Below, one piece after another: positions 17,292 through 26,200 of a stretch of 64,000 nt of DNA (position 1 is the stretch's first letter; every line of letters starts with the position of its first letter). Origin of the DNA: Clostridia bacterium (lineage in GTDB: Bacteria > Bacillota > Clostridia > Oscillospirales > CAG-272); contig JAFUPC010000079.1 of the NCBI GenBank assembly GCA_017481495.1, forward strand, positions 53,323-117,322, read 5' to 3'. The notes beneath the pieces were generated by a model, which ran no database searches, had not been told where the DNA came from, and saw nothing but the letters and a program-made list of their open reading frames with translations. A program made the translations under genes and the position numbers.

Positions 17292-18416
17292 ATGGATTCA
17301 CAGTACTACGGCAAGCTCAGTATCATCGGTATGCGCGGCTGCGGCGCGTTTGTTGACCGTGTCAACAGCTATCTGCACCAGTTCCGCGAGGGCGAGGAGA
17401 GCGAGTGCTTCATCGTCAACGCAGACTGCCCGCGTTTCGGCACAGGCGAAGCAAAGGGTATGCTTCACGACTCCATGCGCGGCCACGACGTCTACATCAT
17501 CTCCGACTGCTTCAACTACGGTGAAACCTACACCATGTACGGTCAGAAGGTTCCCATGTCTCCCGACGACCATTTTGCAGACCTCAAGCGTGTCATCGGC
17601 GCCATCGGCGGCAAGGCGAGAAGAATCTCTGTCATTATGCCGATGCTCTACGAGGGCAGACAGCACAAGCGTTCCGCACGCGAGTCTCTTGACTGCGCAA
17701 TGAGTTTGCAGGAGCTTGTCAACATGGGTGTCACCAACATCATCACCTTTGATGCGCACGACTCCCGTGTCCAGAATGCGATCCCGCTGTCCGGATTCGA
17801 CAGTGTCCGTACCTCTTACCAGATGATCAAGGCACTGGTCAAGAAAGAAAAGGACATCAATATTCTTGACGGCAACACGATGGTCATCTCTCCGGACGAG
17901 GGTGGTCTTTCCCGCTGTATGTATTATTCCTCCGTGCTGGGTCTCGACCTGGGTATGTTCTATAAGAGACGTGACTACACAACCGTCGTCAACGGCCGCA
18001 ACCCCATCGTCGCGCACGAATACCTCGGCAACTCCGTTGAAGGCAAGAATGTCATCGTTGTTGACGATATGATCGCCTCCGGCGACTCCGTTTTTGACAT
18101 CTGCTATCAGCTCAAGGCAAAGAACGCCGCAAAGATCTTCGTCTTCTCCACGTTCGGTCTGTTCACGGCAGGACTTGAAAAGTTCGACGAATGCTACAAG
18201 CAGGGTCTGTTTGACCGTATCTACACGACCAACCTCATCTACCGCACGCCCGAGCTTCTGTCCCGCGAATGGTACGGTGAAGTCAATATGTGCAAGTACG
18301 TCGCCTACATTGTGGACACGCTTAACCGCGATGCTTCCACCTCTGACCTGCTCAATCCTGTCGGCCGTATCCATAATCTGATGGATCGTGTCAAGGCAGG
18401 GGAATTCAATCAATAA
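17292..18416 (+). CDS. prs: Ribose-phosphate pyrophosphokinase, atypical long form
   Basis: 374 residues, against about 315 for the usual bacterial enzyme. PRPP synthetase features are visible: TFDAHDSRVQNAIP near residue 155, VISPDEGGLSR near residue 195, the KRRDY pyrophosphate loop and the VIVVDDMIASGDSVFD ribose-phosphate loop near residue 255. It makes PRPP for nucleotide, histidine and tryptophan synthesis. The loop reads DDMIASGDS where the standard enzyme has DDMIDTAGT, so this is a divergent subfamily and its regulation may differ. The open reading frame has its own promoter and a terminator, so it is a single-gene unit. Confidence 0.88.
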   Translation: MDSQYYGKLSIIGMRGCGAFVDRVNSYLHQFREGEESECFIVNADCPRFGTGEAKGMLHDSMRGHDVYIISDCFNYGETYTMYGQKVPMSPDDHFADLKRVIGAIGGKARRISVIMPMLYEGRQHKRSARESLDCAMSLQELVNMGVTNIITFDAHDSRVQNAIPLSGFDSVRTSYQMIKALVKKEKDINILDGNTMVISPDEGGLSRCMYYSSVLGLDLGMFYKRRDYTTVVNGRNPIVAHEYLGNSVEGKNVIVVDDMIASGDSVFDICYQLKAKNAAKIFVFSTFGLFTAGLEKFDECYKQGLFDRIYTTNLIYRTPELLSREWYGEVNMCKYVAYIVDTLNRDASTSDLLNPVGRIHNLMDRVKAGEFNQ

Positions 18417-18437
18417 TTTTTCCATACATAACAAATG

Positions 18438-18469
18438 GACTGCTGTACGCTTGTACGGCAGTCTTTTTT
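18438..18469 (+). terminator. Rho-independent terminator after prs
   Basis: GACTGC (18438-18443) with GCAGTC (18458-18463), an inner GTAC/GTAC pairing, and six T residues after the stem. Confidence 0.88.
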
Positions 18470-18522
18470 CTTCTGTCACCCCACGGTTGACAGTTCCGTC
18501 AAAAAATTCCATCCCGGATTGG

Positions 18523-18551
18523 TAGACAAATCCGGCAAAATATGGTATACT
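18523..18551 (+). promoter_or_regulatory. Sigma-A promoter for the XRE regulator
   Basis: TAGACA (18523-18528), 17-base spacer, TATACT (18546-18551); the gene starts at 18585 after AAAAGGACGG. Confidence 0.7.
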
Positions 18552-18584
18552 GTTATCATCAAAAGAAAAAGGACGGACAAAACG

Positions 18585-19604
18585 ATGGAACCCATTAGAC
18601 CCGGAAAATACATTCAGGCACTGCGGCAAGCGCGCGGACTTTCTCAGGAGGCACTCGGTGCCCTGCTCGGCACAACGCGGCAGACCATATCGAAATGGGA
18701 GCTTGACCAGGCACTGCCGGAGCTGCCGAAAATTGTTGCAATGGCAGAGCTGTTCGGCACGACGACCGATGCGCTTCTGCGCGGCACGCTCCCCGGGGCA
18801 CCAAAGGCACCCGAGGTGTACATCGGCGGTGTCTGGCGCGGCGTGGATGCAGAAATCTGCGAAACGGAGCGGTACGCGCTGTATCTGTATGCCGAGGACG
18901 GCGGAAACTGCCTTGGAATGCAGCTGTTTTCGGGAAACGGCAGCGCAAAAACCCGCATCGCCGTCTGTGAGCACGACTGTGGGACAGGCACAACCCGATA
19001 TGCGTACCGGACCGCACGCGGCAGTATCACAAACGACAACGACATCCTTGTTCCCTTACTCGGTGAGGTCTGGAATCCGTCGCGGAAAACGGCAATGCGC
19101 CGCACGGAGACCTTTTTCTGCTCACCGCCCACGCAGGACGAACCGCTTCCCGGGGTGTCGGAGGTCGGCATTGAACGGTGTCTCTATCTTTGGCGCGCGG
19201 GCGACAGCTGTACGGCAAACGCAGAACGGTTTCATTTCTTCCTCTGCACCGGACAGACGGAATATGTCTTTTCCGTCACGCCGACGGACACCAACGTCTA
19301 CTGCGGTGCTTCGTACAATTATCCGTTCGCGCTCGGCATGATGGCAGGCGGGCAATATTTCCGTCTCCGCGCCCACCGGGACAACACCGCGCCGTACTGC
19401 GCGTTTCGCGCAAATTTCTCGTATCTTCCCCACCGTCCGCAGATCCCGTTTGACGAGATCGCCCTCGGTCAGTGCGTCAACAGCCGTGAGGGTCTTGTCT
19501 GGTGCGTCAAGCGGTATACGGAGGATAAAATCGTATTACAGGGGTGTGGAGAGGATGAATATATTTATCGGCGGTATGACAGGCGGGAGGAAGTGTTTGG
19601 GTAA
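18585..19604 (+). CDS. XRE-family DNA-binding protein with unknown C-terminal domain
   Basis: 339 residues from ATG 18585; the longer frame to the left would start before the promoter. Residues 6-62 are a classic Cro/CI helix-turn-helix (IQALRQARGLSQEALGALLG, then TRQTISKWELDQALP). The remaining about 270 residues contain many aromatic and Cys residues (YALYLYAEDGGNCLGMQLF, CSPPTQDEPLPG, VYCGASYNYPFALGMM) and look like a beta-rich sensing domain that I do not recognise. It is flanked by a terminator and a spacer with repeats, so it is transcribed alone. Confidence 0.82.
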   Translation: MEPIRPGKYIQALRQARGLSQEALGALLGTTRQTISKWELDQALPELPKIVAMAELFGTTTDALLRGTLPGAPKAPEVYIGGVWRGVDAEICETERYALYLYAEDGGNCLGMQLFSGNGSAKTRIAVCEHDCGTGTTRYAYRTARGSITNDNDILVPLLGEVWNPSRKTAMRRTETFFCSPPTQDEPLPGVSEVGIERCLYLWRAGDSCTANAERFHFFLCTGQTEYVFSVTPTDTNVYCGASYNYPFALGMMAGGQYFRLRAHRDNTAPYCAFRANFSYLPHRPQIPFDEIALGQCVNSREGLVWCVKRYTEDKIVLQGCGEDEYIYRRYDRREEVFG

Positions 19605-19611
19605 TATGATA

Positions 19612-19633
19612 ATGCTGTCAACTTAAAGGAGCG
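19612..19633 (+). repeat. Dispersed repeat end, ATGCTGTCAACTTAA type
   Basis: ATGCTGTCAACTTAAAGGAG, matching the copies at 9535-9555 (minus) and 37176-37193. It follows the XRE gene by about 8 bases. Confidence 0.6.
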
Positions 19634-19679
19634 ATGCTGATATTATATTGTGCAATACAACCAGATGATTTTACAGGGA

Positions 19680-19715
19680 AACAATCTGCTTTCAGCAAAC
19701 AATCTGCTTTCAGCA
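19680..19715. repeat. Two tandem 18-base units
   Basis: AACAATCTGCTTTCAGCA occurs twice in direct tandem (19680-19697 and 19698-19715). It looks like recent slippage in noncoding DNA. Confidence 0.85.
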
Positions 19716-19763
19716 GATTAAAAAAATCTTTCGCACCATTTACAGTTTTTTACATCTATTTAC

Positions 19764-19786
19764 GGGAGCCTAATAGGCTCCCCTAC
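19764..19786. repeat. Small hairpin of the GGGAGCC/CCCCTAC type
   Basis: GGGAGCC (19764-19770) pairs with GGCTCCC (19776-19782) and ends CCCCTAC, the end type seen in the larger repeats. It could also stop transcripts from either side. Confidence 0.5.
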
Positions 19787-19833
19787 AAACACAGAGATAA
19801 AAGTATCTCAATCCTTGAGCCGACATCATCCCT

Positions 19834-21462
19834 TCACCTTCTCCCACGCAAAAGAACCTTGACCACTTCTCCGTCCACCCCGCGCACGGCGATCATCGTG
19901 CAGAGATACGTCACCGCTCCGATGCAGACCGCGCCGAGCGTTCCGAAGATTTCCGGCATCCGGCCAAGGAACAGCGTGTATGCCCCGTTTGCCGCGACGG
20001 CGCACAGGACGGCGCAGACCGCGGATTTTCCGAACATCCGCAGAAATGGCAGAGCGACACCCGTCGTCCGCACGACAAACACCAGAGTGCACACCGCCAT
20101 CGTCAGATAGCAGAGCACAGTGGAAAGCGGTGTTCCGAGAATACCGCACCCCGGAATCCCGGTCAAAATCCAAGAGGAAACAAGCTTGACGACCGCACCC
20201 GCGCAGATGCTGTATACGGGATACCGCGCTTTGTCCGCCGCCTGTAAAATCGCGTTCGTCATCGCGAGAAGCGAGAGGAACACGACGGCGACAGCGAGGA
20301 TTTTCAGCATCGGCGCACCAGTCGCGGCGAGGTCATCCCGGTACAACAAGCGCAAAAGCGGTTCCGCCATCGCGGACATTCCCGCGGCGCACGGCAGGGC
20401 GATGTATCCGGCGGCGCTGACCGATATGCGAATGATCTGCTCCCGGCGGTGCTGTCCGGCATCACTTTCGTCCGCGAATGCGGCGGTCACAACGGGAATC
20501 AGTGCGGTCGTCACCGGATAGATGAGAATGGGCGGCAGATTGAACATCGGCACGGCGAGCGCGGTATAATTGCCGTAAAGCCGCAGTGCATCCGCTTCCG
20601 CCATGCCCGCGCCGCACATCCGGCGGATGACGATCATCGAGTCAAGCATATCGCACAGCGACAGCACCGATGCGGACAGCGTGACAGGTATGGCAATTCG
20701 GAGCAATTCCCGGAGCAGATGGCGGCGGGAGAGGGCGCGTTCCGGGTGCACGGGCACCGGGCATTTTCCGAGGGGAATCCCGTGCTTTTTATGGATGATG
20801 GGCAAGGCGGCAAGCATAACGAGCATTCCGAGCAGACAGCCGACCGTCAGTCCGAGAATCGCATACGCGGCGACCGTATACACAGGATACCCACGCCCGA
20901 TGGCGTAAGCGCCGAAGCAGAGACCGCAGACCATCTTGGCACACGCTTCCGTCACCTGCGAAAGCGATGCGGGAAACAGACTGCCCAGCCCCTGATACCA
21001 CCCGCGCAGAGCGCTTGCGATGCAGATAAAAAATAGTGCCGGTGCGATCGCGGCAATGGATGCGGCGGCATCCTCCACCCCTTGCAAAGCGGCAAAGACC
21101 GGCGCGCCCGCGTACATACACAGACTCCCGACAAGCCCGACCGCGCAGAACGCACCGAGCGTGACATTCCGCACCCGCAAGAGTGCCGCCCCGTGTGCCC
21201 CCCTGTCCGCAGTCTCCGTATACCGTGCCGTCAGCACCGCCGCGGCAATGGGCAGACCTGCGGTCGAGATCATATAAAACCATTTGTAGACCGCATATGC
21301 GAGATTAAAATATGCCATTCCCGTGTCGCCAAGGGTATTCGTCAGCGGAACCTTCAGAAACAGGCCGCAGAGCTTCGTCAGCACATTGGAGATCGTCAGA
21401 AAAAAGACACCGAGTGCAAAGGTGCGGCGGGAACTGTTTGGTTTTTCTGCAATTTTCGTCAT
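19834..21462 (-). CDS. MATE/MurJ-type flippase (SpoVB/polysaccharide export family)
   Basis: 542 residues with about 14 hydrophobic segments (for example FALGVFFLTISNVLTKLCGLF at the start and VLCYLTMAVCTLVFVV near the end). The N-terminal pattern KLCGLFLKVPLTNTLGDTGMAYFNLAYAVY is typical of SpoVB/Wzx-like lipid-linked oligosaccharide flippases, so it probably moves a cell-wall or polysaccharide precursor across the membrane. Gene order does not tell which. Its AGGGG ribosome site lies inside the right arm of a 13-base-pair stem that forms with the end of the upstream gene, so its translation may be controlled. Confidence 0.85.
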   Translation of the reverse strand: MTKIAEKPNSSRRTFALGVFFLTISNVLTKLCGLFLKVPLTNTLGDTGMAYFNLAYAVYKWFYMISTAGLPIAAAVLTARYTETADRGAHGAALLRVRNVTLGAFCAVGLVGSLCMYAGAPVFAALQGVEDAAASIAAIAPALFFICIASALRGWYQGLGSLFPASLSQVTEACAKMVCGLCFGAYAIGRGYPVYTVAAYAILGLTVGCLLGMLVMLAALPIIHKKHGIPLGKCPVPVHPERALSRRHLLRELLRIAIPVTLSASVLSLCDMLDSMIVIRRMCGAGMAEADALRLYGNYTALAVPMFNLPPILIYPVTTALIPVVTAAFADESDAGQHRREQIIRISVSAAGYIALPCAAGMSAMAEPLLRLLYRDDLAATGAPMLKILAVAVVFLSLLAMTNAILQAADKARYPVYSICAGAVVKLVSSWILTGIPGCGILGTPLSTVLCYLTMAVCTLVFVVRTTGVALPFLRMFGKSAVCAVLCAVAANGAYTLFLGRMPEIFGTLGAVCIGAVTYLCTMIAVRGVDGEVVKVLLRGRR

Positions 21463-21534
21463 AAAAATCCCCTGCTTTCGTCTGAATGAATCGGTTCACG
21501 CCAATCTTTCAAACGTCCCGCAGGGGATTTTTTT
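21463..21534 (-). terminator. Long stem-loop between amidohydrolase and flippase
   Basis: AAAAATCCCCTGC (21463-21475 on plus) is the exact complement of GCAGGGGATTTTT (21520-21532), with 44 bases between. On the minus strand the right arm carries the ribosome site of the flippase and ends at its ATG; a T run follows the stem in both directions. It may terminate the upstream operon and/or hide the flippase ribosome site. Confidence 0.6.
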
Positions 21535-21547
21535 ATTTCTGTATCTT

Positions 21548-22846
21548 TTACTTCTTGTCAAAATAATGTGCGACGGTATCGCGCATCCGGTGCTTGACGG
21601 ACTCGATGTCAAGGGTCTTGTATTCGCCGTTTTCGTACAGGATCTTGCCGTCCACCATCGTCATGCACACATCGGCGGAAGTCGCGCTGTAAATGACACT
21701 TGTCACCGGTTCATACGATGGAATGTTGTTCGGCGTATCCATGTCAAGCATGATAAGGTCGGCTTTCTTTCCGCAGGCAAGGGAACCGCAGTCCGCTCTT
21801 CCCTGCGCTTTTGCGCCGTTGACGGTCGCCATCGGGATGATGTCGGCGGCTTTCATCGCATCGCAGACGCGGTCACGACCTTTTTCGAGCATGGCGGCGA
21901 CATTCATTTCGCGCAGGATGTCGAGGCGGTTGTTCGATGCCGCGCCGTCCGTACCGAGCACGACATTCACGCCAGCGCGGTGCATTTTCAGAAGCGGCAT
22001 GATGCCGGAACCGAGTTTCAGGTTGCTGACCGGGTTATGAACGGCAAAAACGCCCTTTTCCGCCATCAGCGCGATGTCCTCATCGGACACCCAGACACAG
22101 TGCGCGGCGATGGTCGGCACGTCGAACACGCCCAGCTCCGCGAAATGCTGTGCCGGCGTTTTGCCGCCGTTGCGCTCCATGCACTCGTTGTGCTCGGATT
22201 CTGTTTCGGACATATGGACGTGCATATGCAGTCCCAACTCCTTTGCCGCTTCCGCGACGTACTTCACAGCGTGCGGCAGGGTCGTGTATTCCGCGTGAAC
22301 GGACATATCCATTTTTATGCGGCCCCCAAACGAATTATGATACTGCTTGTGCAGTGCCAGCGCTTCGATGAGTCTTGCGTCGGTGTCCTTGGTTTCGTCC
22401 GGATTGAAGCAGGTGATACAGCGGGCGATGTTCGCTTTCATGCCCGTTTCGGCAACGGCGCGGATGGTGTCCTCCGAGAAGAAATACATATCGGAAAACG
22501 ACACGATGCCGTTCCGGAGCATCTCAGCAGCGGCAAGCATGGATGCGTTGTAGACCGCCTCCGAGGTCAGGAGATCCTCTGCCGGGAAAATGCGGGTGTT
22601 CAGCCATGCCTGCAAGGGCAGATCTTCGCCGTATCCGCGGAACAGGGTCATCGCGGTATGCGCATGGCAGTTGTAAAGTGCCGGCATCAGAAGCTTGTTT
22701 TTCCCGGAAATCTCGCGGTCAAACCGTCCCGCCGGGCGGGCATCGAAGATGCCTGCGATTTTGTCACCATCCACGACGACATACCGGTGGGTATGCGCGT
22801 TTCCGTATTCGTCCATCGTTGTAATATCGGTAAATATGGTTTTCAT
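21548..22846 (-). CDS. Amidohydrolase, 5-methylthioadenosine/SAH deaminase type
   Basis: 432 residues from ATG 22846 (a TTG 7 codons earlier is possible; AAAGGA lies 12 bases before the ATG). Metal ligands of the amidohydrolase superfamily are visible: LYNCHAHT near residue 60, HMHVHMSETE near residue 200, AAHCVWVSDED near residue 240 and LGTDGAASNN near residue 290. It most resembles MTA/S-adenosylhomocysteine deaminase (MtaD), though the substrate could be another nucleoside or a guanine-type base. It sits just after purine nucleoside phosphorylase (30-base gap), so a purine salvage role is likely. Confidence 0.85.
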   Translation of the reverse strand: MKTIFTDITTMDEYGNAHTHRYVVVDGDKIAGIFDARPAGRFDREISGKNKLLMPALYNCHAHTAMTLFRGYGEDLPLQAWLNTRIFPAEDLLTSEAVYNASMLAAAEMLRNGIVSFSDMYFFSEDTIRAVAETGMKANIARCITCFNPDETKDTDARLIEALALHKQYHNSFGGRIKMDMSVHAEYTTLPHAVKYVAEAAKELGLHMHVHMSETESEHNECMERNGGKTPAQHFAELGVFDVPTIAAHCVWVSDEDIALMAEKGVFAVHNPVSNLKLGSGIMPLLKMHRAGVNVVLGTDGAASNNRLDILREMNVAAMLEKGRDRVCDAMKAADIIPMATVNGAKAQGRADCGSLACGKKADLIMLDMDTPNNIPSYEPVTSVIYSATSADVCMTMVDGKILYENGEYKTLDIESVKHRMRDTVAHYFDKK

Positions 22847-22876
22847 TTTATCAGATTGTCCTTTCAAAGGGTTGTT

Positions 22877-23725
22877 TTATAATTTCGGTATCACCGCATC
22901 CAACAGTGTACGGAATTTTCCTGCGATGGAGGCGGAGGTGTCGAGCACCTCTTTTTCGGTCATTGGCGCACCGGTCACGCCGGCGGCGTAATTCGTCACA
23001 CAGGAGATGCACAGCACACGGATGCCGCAATGTGCCGCGCAGATGACCTCCGGCACCGTGGACATTCCGACAAGGTCTGCACCGAGCAGGCGGAGCATCC
23101 GGATCTCCGCCGGGGTCTCAAACTGCGGGCCGGTCATGTAGGCATACACGCCTTCACCGAGCGAAAAGCCGTTTTCGTTTGCGCACGCCTTTGCCATCGC
23201 AATCAAAGATCTGTCGTACACAGACTGCATATCAAAGAACCTCTCACCCATTTCGGGGAGGTTCTTCCCGCGGACGGGAGAGTCCGCGCAAAGCTTGATG
23301 TGGTCGGTCACGCAAATGAGATCGCCGGGTGTGAGTGTTTCCGGGCGGAGACCGCCTGCCGCGTTGGTGATGAGCATTGTTTTCACGCCGAGCAGGTGGC
23401 AGACAGACACGGGGTACGCCGTTTCCCACATCTCCCAGCCCTCATAATAATGGAACCGTCCGTTGAAGAACAAAACGGTCTTCCCGGCAACTTCCCCCGC
23501 GACCAGTTCCCCTTTCTGATAAGAGACGGTGGAAACGGGAAATTCCGGAATGTCGCGGTAAGGGATATGGATTTTGTTCTGAATGGTCTCCGCCTCCGCG
23601 TAGGTGCCAAGACCGGAGCCGAGAATGACAGCGGTCGTGGGCGCGGGCAGTCCCACGGTGTGCAGTTTTTCGCGCAGGTAGTCAGCGGAGGTTTCATACA
23701 TGGCAATGGTCGGTGTTTTCAGCAT
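22877..23725 (-). CDS. punA: Purine nucleoside phosphorylase
   Basis: 282 residues from ATG 23725, chosen because AGCGAGGAAACC lies 5-10 bases before it; an in-frame ATG at 23764 would overlap the upstream gene by 19 bases. The PNP signature is complete: VILGSGLGTYAE near residue 30, FNGRFHYYEGW near residue 84, TNAAGGLRPETLTPGDL near residue 115 and the YAYMTGPQFETPAEIRML motif near residue 195. It splits purine nucleosides with phosphate. It is co-oriented with a kinase and a deaminase of nucleosides. Confidence 0.93.
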   Translation of the reverse strand: MLKTPTIAMYETSADYLREKLHTVGLPAPTTAVILGSGLGTYAEAETIQNKIHIPYRDIPEFPVSTVSYQKGELVAGEVAGKTVLFFNGRFHYYEGWEMWETAYPVSVCHLLGVKTMLITNAAGGLRPETLTPGDLICVTDHIKLCADSPVRGKNLPEMGERFFDMQSVYDRSLIAMAKACANENGFSLGEGVYAYMTGPQFETPAEIRMLRLLGADLVGMSTVPEVICAAHCGIRVLCISCVTNYAAGVTGAPMTEKEVLDTSASIAGKFRTLLDAVIPKL

Positions 23726-23745
23726 AACGGTTTCCTCGCTATTTT

Positions 23746-24657
23746 TCATTTTGTATTCGGACATTGTCCGATAAATTCCCGGAACACACTGTCACGCGGC
23801 ACACCGTCTGCCGGCATCGGCGGGAATGCGGAAAGACGGTCGAGCAGATCATCCGCCATCGGACGGAACACACTGTCCCCGGGAAGAGCGGCAAGTACGG
23901 TTTCTGCACACGGTCGAATGACGTGCAGTTCGTAGGCAAGAAACGAATCAATGAGAATATCCGCTCCACAGAGATACGGTAAAATGTTTTCGTTCTCATT
24001 TTTGCAGACATCCGCCCACATGGAAAGTGTTTTTGCGGCATCGGAATTGCGCACGCGCGCATCCCGCACCAGCCGTCTCAGAAGCCGTATTTCCCGCGCG
24101 GTGATCACACGTCCCCCGGACACCGGGACATCCCTTTGGGGACAAATGGCGATGCTCCGCACAATGTCGTGCGGCAGGTGTTCCCGCACCTCGGGATACA
24201 TTGCCTGAATGCCCTCCAATAAAATGATGTCATTTTCGCGCGGCAAATACGTTTCATATCCCGTGCGCCGTCCGGTCTCAAAATCGAATTTTGGCAGTTC
24301 ACACGTCTCCCCCCGCACCAGTCGGTCAAGACAATCGTTGAGCTTTGGCAGGTCAAGCGATGCGGCGGAATCGTAATCCGTCCCGCCGGATGCGGTTTTC
24401 GGCAGGTCTTCCCTGTTTTTGAAGAAATCGTCAAAGGAGACCATGTATACGGGATGTCCTGCATCTTCCAAGGCTTCGGTCAGCTTTTTGGAGGTGGTCG
24501 TTTTTCCGGAACAGGTGGGGCCGGTGACGGTGACGATCTGGACATCGGGACAGCCGAGAATTTCCGATACAGCGGCGGACAGCTGTGCTTCGTAAGCAGT
24601 TTCCGCTTCTGCAATGTACATCCGGAATGTTTCGGGGGAAATGACAGTCTGATTCAT
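23746..24657 (-). CDS. Uridine-kinase-like nucleoside kinase
   Basis: 303 residues, start fixed by AAAGGAG. GPTCSGKTT at residues 46-54 is a P-loop, followed by VYMVSFDDFFKNREDLP (the Asp-rich element of uridine kinases) near residues 69-85 and IILLEGIQAMYPEVR near residue 143. The N-terminal extension of about 40 residues before the P-loop and the C-terminal extension make it larger than classic Udk (about 210 residues), as in the uridine kinase-like family of Clostridia. The C-terminal PNTK is only 20 bases from the punA start. Substrate uncertain. Confidence 0.83.
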   Translation of the reverse strand: MNQTVISPETFRMYIAEAETAYEAQLSAAVSEILGCPDVQIVTVTGPTCSGKTTTSKKLTEALEDAGHPVYMVSFDDFFKNREDLPKTASGGTDYDSAASLDLPKLNDCLDRLVRGETCELPKFDFETGRRTGYETYLPRENDIILLEGIQAMYPEVREHLPHDIVRSIAICPQRDVPVSGGRVITAREIRLLRRLVRDARVRNSDAAKTLSMWADVCKNENENILPYLCGADILIDSFLAYELHVIRPCAETVLAALPGDSVFRPMADDLLDRLSAFPPMPADGVPRDSVFREFIGQCPNTK

Positions 24658-24689
24658 GTTGATCTCCTTTCATGATTTGGATGGTTGTT

Positions 24690-26180
24690 TTACCGGTATT
24701 TTTCAAAAAACGCCCTTACCTGCGCCGCCGCATCCTCACCTGCTGTCGTCTTTGCATCGGGTGCAAGATATTCATACGGATATTTCGGTGAAAAAATGCG
24801 TTCAATGTACGACCGGTCGGGCGAAACGAGCTTGGTGACAGCCCCTGCGCCGACGGCGAACACGGAGTGCAGTTCCTCCATCATGAGGATATTGTACAGC
24901 CCCTCCGTGCCGGGCAGGCAGAAGCCGACATTTTCAAAATTGCCGACGGTATTCTTCTGGCGGTAGAGATAATACGGGACATATCCGGCGTTGGCAACGG
25001 AAACGTGCGAATATTCGACACTTTTCCCGGTCTCGCCGCCGGTGCGGGAATAGACATCCGTCCCCTCGCGCAGAATGGATGCGGCTTTTTTGACACAGAA
25101 CGTATGAACCGTAATATTGTCCGGGCGCAATCTGATGATTTCATCGACCGATTTGGAAAAGCTGATGAACGATTCCTCGGGAAGTCCGGCGATCAGGTCG
25201 GTATTGATGTGCGGAATGCCGCTTTCCCGCGCCACTTCATATGCGCGCAGAAAGTCTGCGACGGTATGGCGGCGGCCGATGGAGGAAAGGATTTCGTCGT
25301 TGAGCGTCTGCGGATTGATAGAAACGCGCGTGACACCGTATTTTTTCGCAATGACGAATTTGCCGGGTATGATGGTATCGGGGCGGCCAGCCTCCAATGT
25401 GAACTCCGCAAGCGTGGACGTGTCAATGTTTTCGGCGATCTTCGACAGCAGAATTTCCAGCTGTGTCTCGTCAAGGGTCGTCGGGGTTCCGCCGCCGATG
25501 TAGATGGTCACGACGCGCTTGCCGTTTTCTTTGATGATACGGAAAATGCGGTCGATGTCGTCGCACAGCTTTGCAAGATATTCGGGGATGAGCGCCAGCA
25601 GCTTCGGCGTGGTATACGACACAAACGAGCAGTACGCGCATCGGGTCGGGCAGAACGGAATGGAAACGTAGAGCGAGCAGGTGTCGGGCGTTGTCGCATC
25701 GGATAACTTCTTTTCAAAGACCGCAACATCGGTCGCCAGCGCCGCCTTTTTGGGGTTGACGAGCATTTCGTCGCGCAGAACCGCACGGGTCTGTTCCGGG
25801 GTCAGGCCTTTGTTCAGATAATCGGATGCCAGCTTTGCCGGGCGCACGCCGGTCAGAATACCCCAGACGGGACGGTAGGCAAGCAATTTTTCTCCCGCAT
25901 CGAAAAAGCACTTCCCGACCGCAATCTTCGCGGTCTTCTCGTGGGTATGCAGAGGAGAATACGCCATCACACATTCGGCATCTGCCGCTTTTCCCTCATG
26001 GCGCAGAACCACAGCGGCACGGATACCCGCTCCTCCGTCCGTTTCCGCAATGGTCACAGATGCGGCAGTGGAAAGCTCCGTTTCCGCCTCGTCCTCCGAA
26101 AATTTCACGCCGGGAAACAGCATCATGCAGAGGGTCTGGATATAATATCGGTTGATAAAACCGTCAATATGCAAAATCAT
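24690..26180 (-). CDS. hemZ: Coproporphyrinogen dehydrogenase HemZ
   Basis: 496 residues. The radical-SAM cluster motif CPTRCAYC is at residues 177-184, after a domain of about 165 residues that is typical of HemZ and absent from HemN. IYIGGGTPTTLDETQLE and the NTDLIAGLPEES segment follow the usual order. Annotated members are thought to act in anaerobic haem synthesis or related radical-SAM chemistry; in Clostridia without haem the true role is uncertain. It follows dtd by 20 bases in the leftward run. Confidence 0.88.
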   Translation of the reverse strand: MILHIDGFINRYYIQTLCMMLFPGVKFSEDEAETELSTAASVTIAETDGGAGIRAAVVLRHEGKAADAECVMAYSPLHTHEKTAKIAVGKCFFDAGEKLLAYRPVWGILTGVRPAKLASDYLNKGLTPEQTRAVLRDEMLVNPKKAALATDVAVFEKKLSDATTPDTCSLYVSIPFCPTRCAYCSFVSYTTPKLLALIPEYLAKLCDDIDRIFRIIKENGKRVVTIYIGGGTPTTLDETQLEILLSKIAENIDTSTLAEFTLEAGRPDTIIPGKFVIAKKYGVTRVSINPQTLNDEILSSIGRRHTVADFLRAYEVARESGIPHINTDLIAGLPEESFISFSKSVDEIIRLRPDNITVHTFCVKKAASILREGTDVYSRTGGETGKSVEYSHVSVANAGYVPYYLYRQKNTVGNFENVGFCLPGTEGLYNILMMEELHSVFAVGAGAVTKLVSPDRSYIERIFSPKYPYEYLAPDAKTTAGEDAAAQVRAFFEKYR

Positions 26181-26200
26181 GTTTTATGTCTTTCTTTCCG

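Noticed and set aside
17298..18974. Long open frame of over 550 codons antisense to prs and beyond
   Set aside because: It crosses a terminator, a promoter and two genes of the other strand and has no protein-family signal.
19680..19715. Tandem units as start of a CRISPR array
   Set aside because: Only two units, directly adjacent with no spacers, and no cas genes.
21323..22882. Open frame of about 520 codons antisense to the amidohydrolase
   Set aside because: Composition mirrors the sense gene (His/Val/Asp-rich); no start signal.
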